Shown: positions 1-7,003, counted from the first letter of the stretch. The stretch: DNA of 10,935 nt from Hyphomicrobiales bacterium (GCA_015655535.1 JAATEW010000401.1:1-10935); one strand, 5' to 3'. The notes: a model not told the origin generated them from the sequence alone. Made by a program: numbers and translations.

Positions 1-260
<260 letters not shown>

Positions 261-302
261 CACTATCATTTCACAAAGATGGGTTGAAGCAGAAAGTGTC
301 AT

Positions 303-355
303 GCTTGGCTCCCGGAATTGATCCGGGGACCGGCCATGATCCGATCGGATGTCCG
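303..355. repeat. Short palindromic intergenic repeat (CCCGGA-ATTGA-TCCGGG type)
   Basis: CCCGGA at 311-316 and TCCGGG at 322-327 form a 6-bp hairpin with a 5-base loop, followed by a ggaccggccatgatccg tail. From memory, words of this kind (a short stem round cttgat/attga, then a ggacc...catg tail) recur between genes in Rhizobiales. It lies between rnpB and the downstream end of the large convergent gene. There is no T-run, so it is not a classical terminator. The rest of 260-355 shows no gene or other recognisable site. Confidence 0.45.
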
Positions 356-521
356 CGTCATTGCGAGCCAACGGATCCGGCCATAGCCCGTCGCTTGCGA
401 CGGGCGTCGTATAAACGACGCCCTATGGGCCGGCCCGATGACAGGCTCCGCGAAGCAATCCGGGGACGCATTTTGACCTTTGCCCTGGATTGCTTCGGAG
501 CTTTCGCTCCTCGCAATGACG
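356..521. repeat. Composite inverted repeat with perfect 12-bp ends (CGTCATTGCGAG)
   Basis: CGTCATTGCGAG at 356-367 is the exact reverse complement of CTCGCAATGACG at 510-521. A second nested pair is CGAAGCAATCC at 451-461 against GGATTGCTTCG at 487-497. I recall this kind of element, with attgcgag ends and inner gaagcaatcc arms, as a common dispersed palindromic repeat in Rhizobiales genomes. It fills the gap between the converging ends of rnpB and the gene at 529-5832, ending seven bases before that stop codon. It encodes no transposase and could be a non-autonomous miniature element. It contains the nested two-hairpin element at 379-431. Confidence 0.72.
379..431 (+). repeat. Nested two-hairpin element, copy A
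   Basis: Two hairpins share the segment GGGC at 402-405. The first is GCCCGTCGC (386-394)-TT-GCGACGGGC (397-405). The second is GGGCGTCGT (402-410)-ATAA-ACGACGCCC (415-423). They cannot both form in full. Flanking GGCCATAG (379-386) can pair with CTATGGGCC (423-431) with one bulge, so the whole can fold as a cloverleaf or cruciform. A related element in reverse orientation lies at 8167-8227, with different stem bases that still pair. Function is unknown; it is non-coding. Confidence 0.6.
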
Positions 522-528
522 GCCTTGC

Positions 529-3500
529 CTAGACCAAGCGCCCCGCAGCATGGGCAAGCATCGTGTAAACCTTGCCCGTCTCCGATGCGAGATAGGATCG
601 CGTCACCGTATCGTCGCGATCGTCGCGATTCACATCCGACAAGAGCCGCTCGAATTCCTTCACATAGCGATCGACGGTTTTGTGAAATTCCGTATCGGTC
701 CGATAGCGGCGGCGGATCTCATCGAATGTCTGCTGGCCGCGCGCCGTATAAAGATGGGCTGAAAACGCATCGGGTTCGCCCCTTCTGTAGCGGTCCCAGG
801 CGTCGGCCGCGGCATCGGCATCGATCATCCTTGTGATGTCGAGAGAGATGGTTTCGAGTTCGACGCTGGCCGGCGGCGCATGACGCGCCGGTCCGCGCGG
901 AATGGCCGGACGATTGTCTTCCACGCGCGCTGGCGCCGCCGCCGGCTCGTCGCGCGAGGCGCGGGCGAGAAGGTCGGACAGCCATCCGCCGCCACGATCG
1001 GCGGGAGCTTGCGGCCGCGCCGCGGCGGCGGGCGGCGCCACCGGCACGCGTTGCGGCGGAAGATCGCGGCGCGGCGCTTCAGGGAGTGGCGCTGGGGCAC
1101 GCGTCACCGGTTCCGGCTTTCTGAACCCGGAGGAAGAACGCTCGGGAAGAACCGACACGGCGGCCGGCTGTTCGGCGACATCGAAGGCGCGGCCCGATTT
1201 CGTCACGATTTCGGTCAATTCGTTCAGAGCCCGGACCTGATCGAAGACAATGCGGCGCATGGCAGCGGCCTGTTCCGCCGTCTCCTGCGGAAGATCCGTC
1301 ACGCTGCGGCGGACTTCTTCGCGCGTCGCGTCGAGCTCTTCCTGGATGGTGCGGGCCATGCCCCGCATTTCGGTGGCCGCCGATTGGAAACGGTCCGTCG
1401 CCTGCCGCATGATCGTGTTCAATTCGGTATTGGCCTGCTCATAGGCTCCCCGCAAGGCCGAAGCCGTCCGCTCGCGCTCCTTGCCGGTGTTGGACCTGAT
1501 CTCGCCGAACTGCTGCTCGATCAGGCCCGCCGTCGCTTGCGTTGCCTCGGTGAGGAAGGACCCAATCTCTCTCGCGCGGGTCTCTGCCTGTTTGAAGGAT
1601 TCATCGACCAGCGCGCCGAAGGACTCCATGACGTTTTCGAAATCCTCGCTTTTCGCGTTGACGCGCGACAGCAGGTTTTCGAGCGCGGCGCGGCGCTCGT
1701 CCAGCATCTGATCGAGTTCGCGTTGCGAACGTGCGAGTTCGCCGGCCGAATAGCTCAAGGTTTGCTGATGCCGCGCAATCGTCTCGGCGAGCGCTTGCGC
1801 GTCGGTCATGGTCTTGTCGGCGGTCATGTTCAAATGGCCGACATCGGCGGAGACGCGGCCGAAGGCGCTTTGGAAATCCTGCAGCCTCTCCGACAGAGTC
1901 CGCTCTATCGAGATGAAATTCGCGCTGGTCTCGCCGATCATCCGCTGCAGCGACTGGCCGCTGAGATGCAGCTTATCGATGAGGTCGACCAGTTCGGTGC
2001 GAAGCCTATTGCCGGTTTCGGCCAAGGTGCCGACCGAGGCTCCGGCGCCGTTCACGAGCGCATCGTGCAATTGTGCCGAGGACTGATCGATCGCCGCCGT
2101 CAGTTCGGTCTGTTTCTGGCCGAGATGCTGGAGGATCGCGCTGCCACGGTTTTCCAAAGTATGCGTGACGATTTCGCCGACGCTGGTCATTTCCTTGGCG
2201 ATTTCACCGCCGCGTGCGGTCAGGATCTCGACAAGCCCGGTGCCCTTCGTGTCGAACAGCGCATGCAGGGCACCCGTGTGACCGGCCAGCAATTCGTGCA
2301 ATTGGCGGCCGCGTTCGCCGAGAGACCCATCGAGTTCCACGAGACGGTTGGCGAGCGCCGTCGCGATCTCGTTGACGCGGCCCGTCAATACGCTGCCGAT
2401 TTCGCTCGTCCGGCCGGCCAGAGTCGAGTCGAGATCGAGGATCGCCTGGGCGAGCGCGTTCCTGACTTCCTCGGTGCGGCCCGACAGCAGTTGACCCAAT
2501 TCGCCGGTCTCGCGATCGAGAACCGAGCGCATGTTCGCCGCGTGTTCGCCGAGCGTCTGATTGAGTTCGGTCGCCCGCGCGACGAGACTGTCGGCGACGG
2601 CATGGCCGCGCGCGTCGAGTTCGCCCGAAACCGTATCGAGCCTGCTGACCACACGGTCTTCGAAGAGTGAAATACGATTGTCGAGCGTATCGGCGATCTC
2701 GATCGCCCGGTCGCCCAGCACCTGATTCACCTCGTCGGCCTTGTCGGACAATGTCGCCGTCAGAGCCGTCGAGCGGCTCGTGAGAATGGCTACGATCTCA
2801 GCCGCCTTCATATCGAGGGCATGGGTCACGTCCCGGCCGCCGTCGCCCAAGACTTTGGCGATTTCGATCGCGCGGCTTGCCAGAGCCTCATTAAGCGCGC
2901 GGGAGCGCGTCTCAAGACCGGCATCGATCCGCGCCACCAAAGTCTCAAGGAGCTGTGCGATCTCCTGAGTCTTGGTCGTAGTTTTGTCTTCAAAGGCGTC
3001 GATCTGAGTCGTAAATACATGCGCCGTTTCTTCGGCGCGCGCTCCGAGCTTCGTGTTGAGCGCGTCGCCATGCACGGTCAGCACATTTTCGATGGCTTCG
3101 AGCCGGTCGGCGAGCGTCGCCGTGAAACGCTCGGCATGGACGCCGAAATCACTGACGGCGCCAGCGCCCTGCACGGTGAACATTTCTTCCGCACGGCCGA
3201 AAAGTTCGGAGAGATTGGTAGTGAGCTGTTCCGTATAGGCGTCGAGATTGGCCAGAACGCCGTTGCCCTGCGTACCGAACAACTCTTGGACACGGCCGAA
3301 GTGGTCGGTCAAAGTCGCCGCGAGTTGTTCCGTATGGGCATCGAGATTGGCCAGAACGCCGTTGTCCTGCGCACCAAACAGCTCTTGGACACGGCCGAAA
3401 TGGTCGGTCAAGGTCGCCGCGAGTTGTTCCGTATGGGCATCGAGAGCCTGCGTGACGGAACCGCCCTGGTTTCCGAACAATTCGTCGATGCGATCGAAAT

Positions 3501-5832
3501 AATGCGACAGCGTCGTCGACAGGCCGCGCGCGTGGACGTCAAGATTGTCGGTAACCGCGTTACCCGCCGCCTTGAACACATCGTCCATATGTTGCGAATG
3601 ATCCGTCAGCGTCGAGGTCAGCCGGTTGGTGTGAGAGTCGAGCCCGCTGATCAAAGCACGCTGCCTCTCGTCGAAGAGACCTTCGACGCGCGCGAAAGCG
3701 TCCGACAGCGCCGACATGAACCGCTCGCTGTGGGAATCGATACGCTCGACAACCGAACCGCCCTGGCCGCCGAATATCTCTTCCGCCCGAACAAACAAGG
3801 TGGTCAGGGACGAGGTCAAATATTCCGTATGGGCATCGAGATTTTCAGCCAGCGCATTGCCTCCGCTGACGAAGGTTTCCTGGAAGCCGGTGAGACGATC
3901 GGCCAGATGTTCGTTGATCCGATCGCTATGCATGGCGAGCGCGCTGATCGCCTCATGCGCGACTTCGCCGAACCTCTCGTTGAGGTCGCGGGTCTGATAG
4001 GCGATCGCCTCGATCGCCTGCCCAGCGCTGGCCTCGAAGGTCTCCTGCATCGCGCCGGCGTGGTTTGCCAGAGCCGCGGTCGTCTCTTCGGCGACGGTTG
4101 CGAATCTTTGCTGCAACGCTTCGCCGTGCTGCACGAACTGCCTCTGCAGATCGCTGAGCTTGTCATTGAGGTCGCGGGTCTGGAAACTCATGGCCTCGAC
4201 CGCCTGCCCCGCGCTCGCCTCGAAGGTTTCCTGCATCGCGCCGGCATGGCTTGCAAGAGCCGCAGCTGTCTCTTCGGCGACGGCTGCGAACCTTTGATGC
4301 AAGCCTTCGCCATGCTGCTCGAACTGCGATTGCAGATGTGCATGGCTGTCTTCGATGAGGGCCGAAAGGCTGGCGGCGGATGTGTCGAACATCTCGCGCG
4401 CGGCGGCGGTGCGTTCTTCGAACGTGCCTGCGATCTGCGAGCCGACTTCCGCCAAATTGGCATGCAGGTTCGGACCGTGAACCGCCACGATCTCATGCAG
4501 CCTCTCGCCCACTTCGGCAAGTTGCGCCGTCAGGCTTTCGCCGCGCGAGGAGATGGTGTCGGCGATATGCGCGCCGGTTTCATCGAGCCTTTGCGCCACC
4601 TCATTGCCGCGCATGCTGAGGTCGGTTGCCAGCACATCGCTGGTCTGGGCCAGGTTGGCCGCGACCTCATTGCCCGTCTGCGCCAACCGGCCGAGAATAT
4701 CCTGGCTCCGCGCCGACAATTGCTCGGCAAGATCGTTGCCGGACCGGCTCAAAGTGAGACGGATCTCCTCGCCCTTGGCACCGAGCGACGCCATCACGCG
4801 TCCGCCAGCCTCCCCGACGCTTTCTGCGAGCTTCGCCGAAGCCGTGTCGAGTTCGCGCGAAAACGACTCATGCGCACCCGAAATCGCATTGCGGACGCGG
4901 TCGGCATTCACGAGAAGCGATTCGCGTTCGGAGGATAATTCATCGATCAAGGCGCGGATGCGGCGTTCATTATCGCCATAAGAGCGTTCCATATTGGACA
5001 CTTCGGAACGCACCAGCGTTTCGAGTTCGCCGGCGCGGGCAAGCGCGCGCTCGATTCCGTCTCCCATGGAAGCAACTTCGCGGCGGATGGCCTGCGACAA
5101 TGTCACCATCTGCTCGGTGGCCGAGCCTTCGGGTTCGGCAAGGCGCAAGGCGACCTCCGTCATCGACCGCGCAGTCAAGCGCATTTCCTGCGCCCGCCTC
5201 GCCATGGTCGCGGTGACGAAAAAGAAGATCACGGGTCCGACGATGGCGAGAAGATAAAGCGCCATTTGCGAACGCGGAAAATCCGCACCTTCGCCGAAGA
5301 AATTCGCCCAATTCGTCCAGGCATAGAGGCCCCACAGGCCGACCCAGAGGACGGAAAGCGCAGCCGCGACGATGGTCGGCGTGCGGCTCGGCCGGACCTG
5401 AAGCGCGCGCAGAATCTGGCCAACCGAATGGCGATCGTCATTGGCAGGCATCGAGGAAGGCACGACCGGGCTTGCCGGCGCATGCGGCTCGGCTCCGGCC
5501 GGCGTGGACACTGGGGAAGACACCGGCACGGCTGTGCCAAAGGCTGGCGCTTTTTCGATTTCCGGCAGGCGTGGCGGCGGAGCCTTGACGCCAGGGCCAG
5601 TTTCCTCGGCGGCGCTCAAGACCGGCGGCTTGACCGGCGGAGCAGCGGATTTGACCGGATTTTTGGAGATGATCTTGTCCGGGACCCATTTGCGCAATTC
5701 GGGCGTGCCCTTATCAACCGTTTCCGGATTGACCGTTTCAGCCCCTTCGGGCGGGCCTACGAGGTTCAAAGCCTCCTCAATCGCCGACAAAGCCGCGGCG
5801 GCAGGATCTTGAGCTTTGCCGGGATTGGCCAT
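529..5832 (-). CDS. rgsE: Giant membrane-anchored coiled-coil protein, likely Growth Pole Ring protein (GPR/RgsE family)
   Basis: In Agrobacterium (GPR) and Sinorhizobium (RgsE), proteins of this type form a ring at the growing pole and are needed for unipolar growth. I assign this 1767-residue protein by architecture and remembered motifs, not by a search. Residues 1-150 are Pro/Ala-rich. Two membrane helices follow at about 152-175 and 190-211. Residues 212-305 are a conserved-looking helical segment (MTEVALRLAEPEG, QAIRREVASMGDGIERAL). Residues ~306-1291 are a continuous apolipoprotein-like array of 11-residue repeats, and ~1292-1551 more coiled coil. A Pro-rich linker (1552-1656) holds a GGGWLSDLLARAS motif. 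The C-terminal domain (1657-1767) contains DAWDRYRRGEPDAF, QQTFDEIRRRY and GKVYTMLAHAAGRL. The start is ATG at 5832 with AAGGGG six bases upstream. As I recall, Agrobacterium GPR is longer (about 2100 residues), so repeat number probably varies. It is transcribed divergently from the HPt gene and converges on rnpB. The alternative name is simply an uncharacterised apolipoprotein-domain protein. Confidence 0.8.
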   Translation of the reverse strand: MANPGKAQDPAAAALSAIEEALNLVGPPEGAETVNPETVDKGTPELRKWVPDKIISKNPVKSAAPPVKPPVLSAAEETGPGVKAPPPRLPEIEKAPAFGTAVPVSSPVSTPAGAEPHAPASPVVPSSMPANDDRHSVGQILRALQVRPSRTPTIVAAALSVLWVGLWGLYAWTNWANFFGEGADFPRSQMALYLLAIVGPVIFFFVTATMARRAQEMRLTARSMTEVALRLAEPEGSATEQMVTLSQAIRREVASMGDGIERALARAGELETLVRSEVSNMERSYGDNERRIRALIDELSSERESLLVNADRVRNAISGAHESFSRELDTASAKLAESVGEAGGRVMASLGAKGEEIRLTLSRSGNDLAEQLSARSQDILGRLAQTGNEVAANLAQTSDVLATDLSMRGNEVAQRLDETGAHIADTISSRGESLTAQLAEVGERLHEIVAVHGPNLHANLAEVGSQIAGTFEERTAAAREMFDTSAASLSALIEDSHAHLQSQFEQHGEGLHQRFAAVAEETAAALASHAGAMQETFEASAGQAVEAMSFQTRDLNDKLSDLQRQFVQHGEALQQRFATVAEETTAALANHAGAMQETFEASAGQAIEAIAYQTRDLNERFGEVAHEAISALAMHSDRINEHLADRLTGFQETFVSGGNALAENLDAHTEYLTSSLTTLFVRAEEIFGGQGGSVVERIDSHSERFMSALSDAFARVEGLFDERQRALISGLDSHTNRLTSTLTDHSQHMDDVFKAAGNAVTDNLDVHARGLSTTLSHYFDRIDELFGNQGGSVTQALDAHTEQLAATLTDHFGRVQELFGAQDNGVLANLDAHTEQLAATLTDHFGRVQELFGTQGNGVLANLDAYTEQLTTNLSELFGRAEEMFTVQGAGAVSDFGVHAERFTATLADRLEAIENVLTVHGDALNTKLGARAEETAHVFTTQIDAFEDKTTTKTQEIAQLLETLVARIDAGLETRSRALNEALASRAIEIAKVLGDGGRDVTHALDMKAAEIVAILTSRSTALTATLSDKADEVNQVLGDRAIEIADTLDNRISLFEDRVVSRLDTVSGELDARGHAVADSLVARATELNQTLGEHAANMRSVLDRETGELGQLLSGRTEEVRNALAQAILDLDSTLAGRTSEIGSVLTGRVNEIATALANRLVELDGSLGERGRQLHELLAGHTGALHALFDTKGTGLVEILTARGGEIAKEMTSVGEIVTHTLENRGSAILQHLGQKQTELTAAIDQSSAQLHDALVNGAGASVGTLAETGNRLRTELVDLIDKLHLSGQSLQRMIGETSANFISIERTLSERLQDFQSAFGRVSADVGHLNMTADKTMTDAQALAETIARHQQTLSYSAGELARSQRELDQMLDERRAALENLLSRVNAKSEDFENVMESFGALVDESFKQAETRAREIGSFLTEATQATAGLIEQQFGEIRSNTGKERERTASALRGAYEQANTELNTIMRQATDRFQSAATEMRGMARTIQEELDATREEVRRSVTDLPQETAEQAAAMRRIVFDQVRALNELTEIVTKSGRAFDVAEQPAAVSVLPERSSSGFRKPEPVTRAPAPLPEAPRRDLPPQRVPVAPPAAAARPQAPADRGGGWLSDLLARASRDEPAAAPARVEDNRPAIPRGPARHAPPASVELETISLDITRMIDADAAADAWDRYRRGEPDAFSAHLYTARGQQTFDEIRRRYRTDTEFHKTVDRYVKEFERLLSDVNRDDRDDTVTRSYLASETGKVYTMLAHAAGRLV
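3049..3939 (-). repeat. Nine in-register 33-residue (99-bp) repeats inside the GPR-like gene
   Basis: Residues 632-928 split into nine consecutive blocks of exactly 33 residues. Most begin L/I-D-x-H-(T/S/A)-E/R and carry an F-x-R-hydrophobic-E-x-hydrophobic-F core. Each block is three 11-residue repeats. Blocks at DNA 3346-3444 and 3247-3345 differ at only two residues, and words such as GAGATTGGCCAGAACGCC recur exactly 99 bases apart. The outer blocks are much more diverged. The pattern suggests growth by in-frame tandem duplication, the most recent of which produced the two near-identical blocks. Confidence 0.85.
3943..4314 (-). repeat. Two-copy 62-residue (186-bp) repeat inside the GPR-like gene
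   Basis: Residues 507-568 and 569-630 are two successive copies, each starting HGE(G/A)L(H/Q)QRFA and sharing AGAMQETFEASAGQA. The DNA copies lie 186 bases apart (for example CCTCGAAGG at 4032 and 4218). Similarity is strong over the first ~53 residues and then fades. The length is five 11-residue repeats plus seven residues (LSDLQRQ, 559-565), so the duplication inserted a heptad step into the 11-residue register. Confidence 0.8.
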
Positions 5833-5870
5833 TCGATGCCCCTTTTTTATAAGGTCCAGCGCTTCCGATG

Positions 5871-5886
5871 TTACGGCTTTCCGTAA
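5871..5886. repeat. Inverted repeat TTACGG-N4-CCGTAA, possible operator
   Basis: The arms are perfect 6-mers around CTTT. Placed 39-54 bases upstream of the GPR-like start codon, it could be a regulator site or a small leader hairpin. No known consensus is recognised. Confidence 0.35.
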
Positions 5887-5973
5887 TCCTGTCGGTCTCT
5901 GTTAACCACGCGCCACTCTACCGCGCGGAACAAGGGATTTAAACTGGCCGTATCGTTTCTTTACAAACGTCGT

Positions 5974-5987
5974 TAACCGAACGGTTA
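5974..5987. promoter_or_regulatory. Palindrome TAACCG-AA-CGGTTA, possible CtrA-like site
   Basis: Perfect 6-bp arms around AA lie about midway between two divergent starts, inside GTTAACCGAACGGTTACC. The related CtrA consensus is TTAA-N7-TTAA(C). Here the spacing and the second half-site deviate by one position each, so the link is weak. Confidence 0.3.
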
Positions 5988-6115
5988 CCATAAGAGGACA
6001 GAGCCCTTTCCCGCCTCTTCAAAATGGCACACCTAAAGTCGAAGCCGCTTCCGGGTAAGCCCGAGCTTTAGTCTCGGTCCGCGGAATGCGGGAAACGCCG
6101 TCATATGGATTGAGC

Positions 6116-6475
6116 ATGGAAAATCAGGCAATGCAAATGCCCCCGCTCGATCTCGGCCATCTGGAGGCCCAGACCCTAGGCGATGAGGCCTTGGAACGGC
6201 AACTCTTGGCCTTGTTTCGCGTGCAAGCCCGGCAAATCCTGTTCGACCTCCAAAATGGCACCTTTAAATCGGCCAAGGTCGGCGCCGATTTCGCGCATCT
6301 GCTCAAGGGCTCGGCGCTTGCGATCGGCGCGACCCGCGTCGCGGCTATGGCCGGCGCTTACGAAAATCTCGCCGCATCCCCACATGATGGCGGCCCGGCC
6401 TTGATCGTTCTCGAAGCCTTGGCCAACGCCGTCGCGGATGTGCTCGCCGCGATCGACCGCCGCATCGGTCCCTGA
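6116..6475 (+). CDS. Histidine-phosphotransfer (HPt) domain protein
   Basis: This small cytoplasmic protein (119 residues from ATG 6116) probably passes a phosphoryl group between a sensor kinase and a response regulator. The signature is FAHLLKGSALAIGATRVA; in the HPt family, His in H-x-L-K-G-S/A is the phosphorylated residue, here His61. The rest is predicted helical, in keeping with a four-helix HPt bundle, and there is no kinase or receiver domain. An alternative in-frame ATG at 6086 would add ten residues. Neither start has a strong ribosome site; GGA at 6107-6109 slightly favours 6116. It is divergent from the GPR-like gene and followed by a terminator, so it is probably transcribed alone. 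Its partners are not in the window. It is not ChpT, which is a larger two-domain protein. The domain call is firm and the pathway unknown. Confidence 0.82.
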   Translation: MENQAMQMPPLDLGHLEAQTLGDEALERQLLALFRVQARQILFDLQNGTFKSAKVGADFAHLLKGSALAIGATRVAAMAGAYENLAASPHDGGPALIVLEALANAVADVLAAIDRRIGP

Positions 6476-6493
6476 AGCTCGAAAACAGGCGCG

Positions 6494-6553
6494 ACAGCAA
6501 AGATGCTGTTCTTCGCGGGCGCTCTTCAGTAAAGAAGGCGCCGGATCGGCGCC
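6494..6553 (+). repeat. Run of three hairpins, two of them mutually exclusive
   Basis: Hairpin 1 is ACAGCA (6494-6499)-AAGA-TGCTGT (6504-6509). Hairpin 2 pairs GGCGC-t-CTTC (6518-6527) with GAAGGCGCC (6534-6542), nine pairs with one bulged T. Hairpin 3 pairs GGCGCC (6537-6542) with GGCGCC (6548-6553). Hairpins 2 and 3 compete for 6537-6542. They lie between the HPt stop and the terminator, in the 150-base gap before the ferredoxin gene, which holds no gene of its own. Confidence 0.55.
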
Positions 6554-6557
6554 AGAC

Positions 6558-6587
6558 GCGCTTTTCTCAAAACAAAGAGCGCTTTTT
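6558..6587 (+). terminator. Intrinsic (Rho-independent) terminator
   Basis: GCGCTTTT (6558-6565) pairs with AAGAGCGC (6575-6582), eight pairs including one G-U, around a 9-base loop, followed directly by TTTTT (6583-6587). It is placed to end HPt transcription. It also lies 38 bases before the ferredoxin start, so with the competing hairpins upstream it could act as an attenuator; that is inference. Confidence 0.7.
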
Positions 6588-6625
6588 CCCCTGCGAAATG
6601 CCGCATCGAGAGGTCATACCCCTCC

Positions 6626-6946
6626 ATGGTCAAAATCACTTACATTGATTCTTATGGTGAATCCCGATCCGTCGAGGCCGAGGAAGGCACGACGGTCATG
6701 GAAAACGCCATCCGCAATTCGATCCCAGAAATCGTCGCGGAATGCGGCGGCGGCTGCGCCTGCGCGACATGCCACGTCTATGTCGACGAGGCTTGGTATC
6801 CGCTGACGGGCCAACCTTCGACGAAAGAAGAGGACATGCTCGATTTCGCCTATAAGGTCCAACCGAACTCGCGCCTGTCCTGCCAGATCAAAGTCACGCC
6901 GCAGCTCGACGGCCTCGTCGTGACGACGCCCAGCCGGCAGGGCTGA
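6626..6946 (+). CDS. [2Fe-2S] ferredoxin, adrenodoxin/FdVI type
   Basis: This soluble 106-residue one-electron carrier has the cluster ligands in the adrenodoxin pattern C-x5-C-x2-C-x36-C: Cys40, Cys46, Cys49 and Cys86, within CGGGCACATCHVYV and RLSCQI. An extra Cys44 lies inside the cluster loop. Length and motifs fit the alphaproteobacterial FdVI (Rhodobacter fdxE)/FdxB group. Known roles of relatives include supplying electrons to cytochrome P450 or to iron-sulfur and heme biosynthesis; none can be chosen here. It differs from the Isc-operon ferredoxin, since no isc/hsc genes are near. GAGAGG at 6608-6613 is a distant ribosome site (12 bases). The reductase gene starts 57 bases downstream with no terminator between, so the two are probably co-transcribed. 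Confidence 0.92.
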   Translation: MVKITYIDSYGESRSVEAEEGTTVMENAIRNSIPEIVAECGGGCACATCHVYVDEAWYPLTGQPSTKEEDMLDFAYKVQPNSRLSCQIKVTPQLDGLVVTTPSRQG

Positions 6947-7003
6947 AACGCGCATGGCTAACTATAAAGAAGGGCCGAACGCGCCGGCCTATTTGGAGAT
7001 CGC

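Larger units (their letters stand above)
5833..6115. promoter_or_regulatory. Divergent control region between the GPR-like gene and the HPt gene
   Basis: This 283-base gap must hold the promoters of both divergent genes. On the - strand it includes an AAGGGG ribosome site at 5844-5839. TTACGG-CTTT-CCGTAA at 5871-5886 is a 6-bp inverted repeat about 40 bases upstream of the GPR-like start. TAACCG-AA-CGGTTA at 5974-5987 is a second one, embedded in GTTAACC...GGTTACC. CCGAG-CTTTAGT-CTCGG at 6061-6077 is a small hairpin just before the HPt start. The TTAACC and GGTTACC words resemble half-sites of the alphaproteobacterial regulator CtrA, but a full TTAA-N7-TTAA match is absent. I could not place -10/-35 boxes with confidence. 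Confidence 0.5.

Noticed and set aside
880..2670. A 596-codon + strand open frame antisense to the GPR-like gene
   Set aside because: It is codon-aligned with the - strand gene. Such a frame stays open because codons whose complement is a stop (TTA, CTA, TCA) are rare in this G+C-rich gene. No ribosome site or recognisable domain.
3049..4314. Regular DNA repeats that might suggest a CRISPR array or minisatellite
   Set aside because: The periods (99 and 186 bases) are multiples of three, lie inside one long coding frame and correspond to protein repeats; there are no constant-repeat/unique-spacer units.
2821..4938. A 705-codon + strand open frame antisense to the GPR-like gene
   Set aside because: Same codon-aligned mirror effect, reinforced by the repetitive nature of the coding strand; its apparent repeats mirror those of the real protein.
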